Source: Saccoglossus kowalevskii (lineage: Eukaryota > Hemichordata > Enteropneusta > Harrimaniidae). Taken from it: a stretch of 12,682 nt of DNA. The DNA lies in assembly GCF_000003605.2 (NCBI RefSeq), contig NW_003155252.1:37526-50207 (forward strand), read 5' to 3'. Each line of letters begins with the position of its first letter. Positions within the stretch are counted from its first letter, which is position 1. Below the pieces are notes generated by a model. It did not search any database and had not been told where the DNA came from. It saw nothing but the letters and a program-made list of their open reading frames with translations. The position numbers and the translations under genes are program-made. Positions 7,929 to 12,682 of the stretch are shown piece by piece.

Positions 7929-9478
7929 ATGAGTAAGGCGATGAAAAAGAGCAACAGTGTTCGAAAGACGACAAAAGATCTGAAAAAGCTGAAAATTGGA
8001 GACAAAGGCACGAAGAAGGGCGTAGGTAAAAATTCAGCCCAAACCAAAGGTAAGACAGACATTATAGACGTCTCGGATTTCTACATGTATTCAAAACTAG
8101 TATATCCACAAGTGTATAATTGGGATCATGCCTGTGGAGATAAGCAGGTGAAGCAATAACTCGATTCAGTCAATGAGTGGTGCTGGTCTTAAGCTATATC
8201 GAACGTTCATGCAAACCCACCGTCTTCAGTCGCTACTGCTATCTTAATGAACACGCTAAATACGAAACCAAAATGAACCACAACAAAGTTAAAGTCTCCT
8301 TCTTGGAAAAAACAAAAAACAAACAAACATGACGACATGTGTGCATGGATGGCAAGTACAGATCTATGAATACACTAATGATAGTTTCGATTTTATTTTC
8401 AGGAGAACAGACATTGACATTACCGAAATGGGACAAATCTGATTCCGAAGACGATGGTTGTATAAACGGACAGACCGAGTTGAACTCCATTCGAGCTCAG
8501 CTTGAGGAGTGCTTCGAAAGAAAGACCAACATTCCCGATAAGGAACTTCAAATATACAATAATACATTCTGTGAAATATTTCAGAGCTTATTGCCAAAAA
8601 TCCAGAGAAACACATCAAGGGTCAGGTGTCTTGACCCCGTTTACGTCGGCAGCTCGTTTGACGGTCTGATGGTACAACCAAGTATTAACTACGAGGTACA
8701 GATACCCATCAGTATCGTGGGCAGAGTTGTTGTGGAAGAAGTTAAACCAGGCTTCGTCGCGCTGCGGGTGCCCGCCGTCGCATCAGGGAAGGCTAACGAA
8801 GACCGTTGGATTGGCTGGCGTTCGCATGATAACTATCTCTCCCCAGTCCTAGCCAACCGAATGTTCTACAAGTTTGTTCTTCAGTGGGCCAGCTTACGAG
8901 ACTTACCAGGTGTCTCAGTAAATGACTACGAACCTGGAAAGGATGTCCGGATTCTAGTTGGTGATAACATAACTATAGTGATTACTCCTATGATTGACTT
9001 GAAACGGAAAGAAAACCCCTACCCGTTAGTCGCTAAACCTGCCAGTTACGAATCTGACCCAGCATCGGAATATTTTTGGCGTATATCCTGTTTTGAGAGA
9101 GAGACGACTCTGTTGAAAATCATAGAAAAAGCAGATGATGGATGTCGCTGTCGAACCTTGAAAATTTTGAAGGCTCTGCGACACGATGACGACGCCTTGC
9201 GGCATTTGACGACATACCAAATGAAGACAGTTCTACTACACATGTGCGACGGTGAGATTGATAAACTGAAATGGCAAAAACATAAAATCGAGTCGTGTTT
9301 TGCTGCTCTTATTCGGGAGTTGCTGAATGCCGTCCAACAGAAACGTTTGAACCATTTTGTCCTTGAAGACGTTAATTTGCTCGAACATGTTCCCGACCAC
9401 GTGTTGACGTCTGCGGAAAATCGACTAAAAATACTGTGCTCCAGAGAGAAGGAGCTTGCCAGGTTGTTGGCTAAATAA
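7929..9478 (+). CDS. Mab-21 domain / cGAS-like receptor family protein, probably catalytically inactive
   Basis: Two coding exons, 7929-8049 and 8403-9478, give 398 aa. The start is the first ATG after an in-frame TAA (7914-7916) and has G at -3; translation ends in tandem TAA-TGA. Exon 1 codes a 40-residue tail (13 Lys, 1 Arg, 2 Asp), followed by an acidic linker (SDSEDDG, 53-59). The nucleotidyltransferase-like core has the GS motif at 123-124 and a beta strand NYEVQIPISI (136-145). ITIVITP at 230-236 is the strand that holds the third acid in cGAS. The Mab-21 helical C-half has WRISCFERE (266-274), CRCRTLKILKALR (288-300), TTYQMKTVLLHMC (310-322) and NHFVLEDVNLLEHVP (357-371). Aligned to human cGAS, E225 is Asn136, D227 is Glu138 and D319 is Val233; the cGAS H/C zinc thumb is absent. 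Family membership is firm. Role (innate sensor, scaffold or MAB21L3-like developmental protein) is open. Length matches MAB21L1-3 plus the tail. Confidence 0.9.
8050..8402 (+). other. Intron of the Mab-21 family gene (353 bp)
   Basis: The donor AAAG|GTAAGA (8050) is near-ideal. The acceptor follows a T-rich tract ending TTTTATTTTCAG (8402), with a candidate branch-point A at 8377 in CTAATG, 25 nt upstream. Exon 1 ends with one base of a codon and exon 2 supplies two, restoring a Gly codon (residue 41) in frame. A second donor-like site, CAG|GTGAAG (8148), would shift the frame. Without splicing, translation from 7929 stops at 8159. Confidence 0.85.
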
Positions 9479-10275
9479 TGACTACATAACTAGAAAGCAG
9501 GGGATCACCCGTAGCTATGAAAACGTAATTTATTTTCAAGTTGATAATGCTATCTATATTTCTTAATATTTACTTTTGTGGACTCTACACTGATTTACAC
9601 AAACTGTCACCTAACATGTATAACGGTAAAATACATTCAATACTGTAGCCATGTGATATGCCGTCTTGCAACTAATGAACCTTCATGAAATATTAGTATA
9701 ACGCATATTGTTTTGTGTGGATAGCATTGGTGAGGTAACTTTAACATTACACAGCAGAAAATATATTCACTATGAACTATGTCATGTATTATGAGATATA
9801 GTAGTATGAAATGATGACATACTTATATTTTCTCAAATCGTCCGCCAACAATGTCGATATTTAATTCTTTCTTGCGATTTATCGTGAAATAACAATCTTG
9901 TATTCGCGACACAAGACATTATATTTTACATTAAATAATTATCTCCTCCAATGCATTCACATCTGTCAGGCGAATAGAAAAACAACGTGTTCAGTGCTCG
10001 ATAAATTCGGTGTATATAACATAATGCAATATTTAACAAAAATACTGAATTAAATTCATATGTATGTGTACAACCTCAAAGAATTTACACCATACATACA
10101 AAACGTGTAAAGTTGGTTCCATGTCGTCCTTACATAATACTTACATAACCACTGCAGAAAAAGGCTCTATACAAGTACATTTACAAGTTGTAGTGTCATA
10201 TAGTATTTTATTTTTATTTAATAAATGTCTAACCATGAATAATTTTAAAGACTAATAAAGAAAATACAACTTATT
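9479..10275 (+). other. 3'UTR of the Mab-21 family gene
   Basis: The stretch after the stop is AT-rich and has no conserved coding potential. The most likely 3' end is set by AATAAA at 10254-10259, which is followed by a T/GT-rich segment (10271-10285). An earlier AATAAA is at 10220-10225 and a weaker ATTAAA at 9930-9935, so alternative 3' ends are possible. The UTR would be about 790 nt. A plus-strand frame at 10064-10255 lies inside it and is not considered a gene. Confidence 0.55.
10207..10259. terminator. Bidirectional polyadenylation-signal cluster
   Basis: Plus-strand AATAAA occurs at 10220-10225 and 10254-10259. On the minus strand AATAAA occurs twice (complement of 10213-10218 and 10207-10212). 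This AT-rich block can therefore serve as the 3' end for the Mab-21 gene and for a convergent minus-strand transcript such as the one proposed at 10603-10364. Poly(A) signals arise readily in AT-rich DNA, so the minus-strand use is tentative. Confidence 0.45.
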
Positions 10276-10363
10276 TTTGTGATTGTAAATATTCAATTTA
10301 ATTCTAATTTATCTGTACTTGGAATATCATGAACAAATGAACCAATAATATCTTCGAATTCCT

Positions 10364-10603
10364 TCAAGTTTTTTTGAGGGGGTGTCCCATGTACATTTCT
10401 AAACATAAACTTTGACACAACTTGTACAAACTGCCATAAGTGGGTGGATAATCATGCATATTTAAATTAGCTTGAATTTCCCGCTTGCTGTTCTCACCAG
10501 AATAGCGTTTGTGTGCATATAGCTGTAGATAACACGACAAAAATAACATTAACAATAATTTTGTTTTATTTGCAAGTTGAACTTCACAGTTTTCAGAATA
10601 CAT
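10364..10603 (-). CDS. Possible small secreted peptide precursor (79 aa)
   Basis: The ATG (10603-10601) has A at -3. Residues 12-15 (NKTK) precede a hydrophobic core (16-30, LLLMLFLSCYLQLYA) like a signal peptide with cleavage after Ala30. Dibasic sites follow at KR32-33, KR40-41 and KK77-78. The stretch between the last two (42-76) holds a CQSLC pair (63-67) and a Tyr/Met-rich tail. This is the layout of a neuropeptide or peptide-hormone precursor, but I do not recognise the peptide. Minus-strand AATAAA signals lie about 150 nt downstream, tail-to-tail with the Mab-21 gene. Against it: ORFs of this length occur elsewhere in the window by chance, and T-rich codons make signal-like stretches. 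Confidence 0.25.
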   Translation of the reverse strand: MYSENCEVQLANKTKLLLMLFLSCYLQLYAHKRYSGENSKREIQANLNMHDYPPTYGSLYKLCQSLCLEMYMGHPLKKT

Positions 10604-10945
10604 GCTAACGGCGTTCTAAAATGGTAACGGTCAACTACATAATACAAAACAAAATGAAGTATAACTTAGAAAGTGAGATGATATAGTCAAAAAAGATCTG
10701 AATTGACTAGTTAAAAAGCTCTTTCTCCAAATAATTGACAGGTAATACTCATGCGACCGGTAAAACATGATGGTCACCAAGTGTACACAGCCCCATTTCA
10801 AACATAAATATGCAATGTAATTATGACTAAAAAAATAATTCAACAAGATAGTAAAACATTACATTTTTAGACTAAGCACGAACGTTACGACACATAAAGT
10901 ATATTCCAATAATTCGACAGACGCAAGACTATATTATATTGATAA

Positions 10946-10985
10946 TTTTAAAAGAAGACAACTCTTTTAAAAACAAACTTGTTTT
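10946..10985. repeat. Two adjacent A/T-rich hairpins
   Basis: TTTTAAAAGA (10946-10955) and TCTTTTAAAA (10963-10972) are perfect 10-bp arms with a 7-nt loop. Overlapping it, AAAACAA (10970-10976) pairs with TTGTTTT (10979-10985). Such arms are fairly likely in AT-rich DNA; no terminator function is implied in a eukaryote. Confidence 0.5.
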
Positions 10986-11297
10986 ATTTGGAGAACTGGA
11001 AACGTTTGGGACAAACAATCGCGATATTGTGTGTCCGCCACTGAAAGAAAACCACAGGAGGCATCCTCCAAAGTTTGGCTAAACCCTATTCACCGACACG
11101 TTAGGCCTGACCCTTTAATTAGCATAACAATACAGGTATGCCCTCAGGTATTTCATGTCACCATCACGGGTGCTGTTCCAGTCGACTGCAAATATCCTGT
11201 GATTCTTTGTAAACAAATGTATGCAAAGTACCCCTGGCAACACGATTGAAGCCGTAAGCACCACTTTCACTCAAATGCACGACTTTACTGTATAATG

Positions 11298-11328
11298 CTG
11301 ACTGACTGACTGATTGACTTACTGATTG
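11298..11328. repeat. Short tetranucleotide microsatellite (CTGA)n
   Basis: About three perfect CTGA units, then degenerate units (CTGATTGACTTACTGATT). It is an ordinary interrupted microsatellite. Confidence 0.8.
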
Positions 11329-11348
11329 TGTTAGGGGATAATGTAGAC

Positions 11349-11364
11349 ATATTTCATGAAATAT
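11349..11364. repeat. 16-bp perfect palindrome
   Basis: ATATTTCATGAAATAT is self-complementary. TTTCATGAAA resembles a STAT-like TTC(N)GAA arrangement with a 2-nt spacer, shorter than the usual 3-4. It may be chance in AT-rich sequence. Confidence 0.5.
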
Positions 11365-12214
11365 CATATACCCCAACAACGTATTCTAAAGGTCATCTGG
11401 TACAAGTAAGTAATGGCTTCTGTCTATCCGTGTTTGCCTGACTACGCCGATTTATTTACAGTACGATAAAGAGTTTCTTAATCGCCACTGTATGAATTGA
11501 TAAGGCGTTATTGCTATAATTGGGTGACATGCAGCCCCCTATAAGACAAGCGTCTGCCATGTTTCTATGTTTGCACGTTTTCGACCAACCGACAATAATG
11601 TTTACGTAGTTGCATTCAAACAAAGAGAAATAGAACAAAATGGACGCGGTAGCAATTACACTCAATGGCGCGTGGCACAAACACCGGCACCCTGAGCTAG
11701 AAATCCTAACTTTGAATCGATTCAGTGTTTATTTTGCGCTTTTATTGGAGTATACGTGCAAGTTGTATATGCGAAGGTAAAACTTTACGAGGGAGTCACT
11801 GTGATTTGCCACGGTCGTTACGTTCTATGGGCAGGTACACAGTGCCGTGCGACTCAATAGAAACACTATTGTCCTAATACGTCACTCGAATTAACCAACC
11901 GCCGATACTATAGACGCGGACGATGAATTACGACAATGCAAGACTTTTCATTGGCAATATAATTTAATTTCACAGCGTATTAGGCCGAGGTCGATATAAT
12001 ATGAGGTCAGTTCTTGTTATTAACGCTATATACCAGAAACCACACAACAGGGTCATTAACTGTATAGCGGATATCACGATATTTTGGTTGGATTGTTTTC
12101 GTTCTGGCTTTAAAGGGCGGCAGTCGTCACGCCGCGTCCTGTTCGATATATGGGACTCATAGCGACGTACACAACGCGTGTTAAATACATTGTTTATTTA
12201 CTTGCTGCAGTTTA

Positions 12215-12271
12215 GCAGCTCTTATTGGCCGCTTAAGCTATTTTGATATTACGTTGCGGCCATAGAGCTGC
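12215..12271 (+). repeat. GC-rich 57-nt inverted repeat
   Basis: GCAGCTCT (12215-12222) and GGCCGC (12227-12232) pair with AGAGCTGC (12264-12271) and GCGGCC (12256-12261). The stem is 14 bp with a small asymmetric internal loop and a 23-nt terminal loop. It lies about 320 bp upstream of the next gene's ATG and includes an inverse CCAAT word (ATTGG, 12224-12228). It may be a structured transcript, a cruciform-prone promoter element, or chance. Confidence 0.5.
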
Positions 12272-12303
12272 AGATCGCGTCCATTGAGAACCGCACAGTT
12301 CGC

Positions 12304-12323
12304 CGCCCCGGGATCCCGGGGCG
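12304..12323. repeat. 20-bp perfect GC-rich palindrome
   Basis: CGCCCCGGGATCCCGGGGCG is its own reverse complement over 20 bp, with no spacer. All but the central AT is G or C, in a window that is otherwise AT-rich. It contains overlapping SmaI-type and BamHI-type words. It could be a promoter-proximal dimer site or a cloning or assembly artefact. Confidence 0.85.
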
Positions 12324-12511
12324 CACGCTATTTTTGATGTTATCGAACGATTTCAATGAAATTTAAAACGAATAAAAGTTATCCTTGCAAACACAAACAT
12401 CTTAGGTATCTACTGACCGAAAATGAAGGACTATTTCTTCTTGAAAAGTATATATTTCTGTGTATAATTAGACCGAACGTAATTTAATCGATTGAACGAC
12501 GGATTTCAAGA

Positions 12512-12557
12512 TGACCTCTGTCATGTGACCTGATCACATGACAATGACGAAACATGC
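12512..12557. promoter_or_regulatory. Promoter-proximal E-box inverted repeat with nuclear-receptor and NRF1-like words
   Basis: TGTCATGTGA (12519-12528) and TCACATGACA (12534-12543) form a perfect 10-bp inverted repeat with a 5-nt spacer. Each arm contains TCATGTGA, the M-box/E-box form bound by MITF/TFE and USF bHLH-ZIP factors. Two TGACCT half-sites (12512-12517 and 12526-12531) form a direct repeat spaced by 8. CATGCGCA (12554-12561) resembles an NRF-1 half-site. All lie 26-75 bp upstream of the ATG at 12587, so the start site is probably close by. Confidence 0.5.
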
Positions 12558-12586
12558 GCAGTTGACATTTTAACTGAAAATTGAGA

Positions 12587-12682
12587 ATGGCAGGTTCTTG
12601 CATTCATTGTGGAGATGAGTTCCAGAAGAAAGTTAAAGGGTATCGCAGGCAATCCATTGCATCTAGACTTAAAACCTCGGAA
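12587..12682 (+). CDS. Start of an unrecognised gene (first 32 codons, cut by the window end)
   Basis: The ATG sits in an excellent Kozak context (GAGAATGG: A at -3, G at +4). The frame stays open for 32 codons to the last base of the window. Residues 5-8 are CIHC, a CxxC that could be half of a zinc-binding site, followed by GDEF and then a strongly basic stretch (QKKVKGYRRQSIASRLK, 13-29). No splice donor is seen before the end. The upstream 75 bp have promoter-like E-box and NRF1-like sites, which supports a genuine 5' end. I do not recognise the family. A short CxxC-plus-basic N-terminus suggests a zinc-binding nucleic-acid-associated protein, but that is only inference. Confidence 0.55.
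   Translation, partial: MAGSCIHCGDEFQKKVKGYRRQSIASRLKTSE

Larger units (their letters stand above)
10620..12200. other. Region without a supported gene
   Basis: Open frames at 10631-10846 (-), 11031-11249 (+, non-ATG start) and 11456-11680 (-) show no recognisable domain. Features noted are tandem A/T hairpins (10946-10985), a CTGA microsatellite (about 11298-11328), a 16-bp palindrome (11349-11364), and several ATTGG (inverse CCAAT) words. There are also AGGTCG and AGGTCA half-sites near 11987-12010. From about 12110 CpG content rises, leading into the promoter side of the gene at 12587. Confidence 0.5.

Noticed and set aside
7920-8159. Unspliced exon 1 reading frame as a separate small protein
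   Set aside because: The strong in-frame donor at 8050 and matching acceptor phase show that the coding sequence continues into exon 2. The downstream residues lie in the intron.
8339-8402. In-frame N-terminal extension of the large Mab-21 exon from the ATG at 8339
   Set aside because: This part lies in the intron. It contains the branch point and polypyrimidine tract ending in TTTTCAG, and the upstream exon joins in phase at 8403.
8239-9243. Minus-strand open frames across the Mab-21 exon
   Set aside because: They are antisense shadows of the confidently coding plus strand and have no features of their own.

Overview
The window looks like nuclear DNA from a metazoan, probably a marine invertebrate. 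It is AT-rich, gene-sparse and has little repeat content. It contains a GT-AG intron that joins in frame, polyadenylation signals, and a member of the Mab-21/cGAS-like nucleotidyltransferase superfamily, which is essentially confined to animals and their closest relatives. A mollusc or another lophotrochozoan would fit, but nothing seen fixes the phylum.

Layout. Positions 1-7490 hold no convincing conserved gene. They carry a strong 69-nt hairpin (34-102), further small hairpins, a perfect CRE palindrome (378-393), an RFX X-box (2217-2230), a TATA-box cluster with a 13-bp tandem duplication (3652-3685) ahead of a hydrophobic mini-ORF (3749-3808), and a 5'-truncated, frameshifted LINE 3' end on the minus strand (about 6311-6546). 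Positions 7557-9478 are the one confident complete gene. It has a CCAAT/TATA-like promoter, a short exon coding a very basic tail (7929-8049), a 353-bp intron, and a large exon (8403-9478) coding the Mab-21 fold. The predicted protein is 398 aa. Two of the three acidic residues that bind metal in active cGAS-type enzymes are replaced, so it is probably a pseudo-nucleotidyltransferase (scaffold or sensor).

The 3'UTR of that gene runs to polyadenylation signals near 10220-10259. The same AT-rich block has AATAAA signals on the opposite strand, facing a possible minus-strand gene at 10364-10603. That gene would code a 79-aa peptide with a signal-peptide-like start, dibasic sites and a CxxxC pair. 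This is speculative.

Positions 10620-12200 hold no supported gene. From about 12110 the sequence becomes richer in CpG and palindromes, including a 57-nt hairpin, a 20-bp perfect GC palindrome, and an inverted pair of TCATGTGA E-boxes. These lie just upstream of the first 32 codons of another plus-strand gene (12587 to the window end), which starts in an excellent Kozak context and has a CxxC motif. No operon-like logic links these genes. The most promising biology is the degenerate cGAS-like protein with its separately encoded basic tail, and the 34-102 hairpin.
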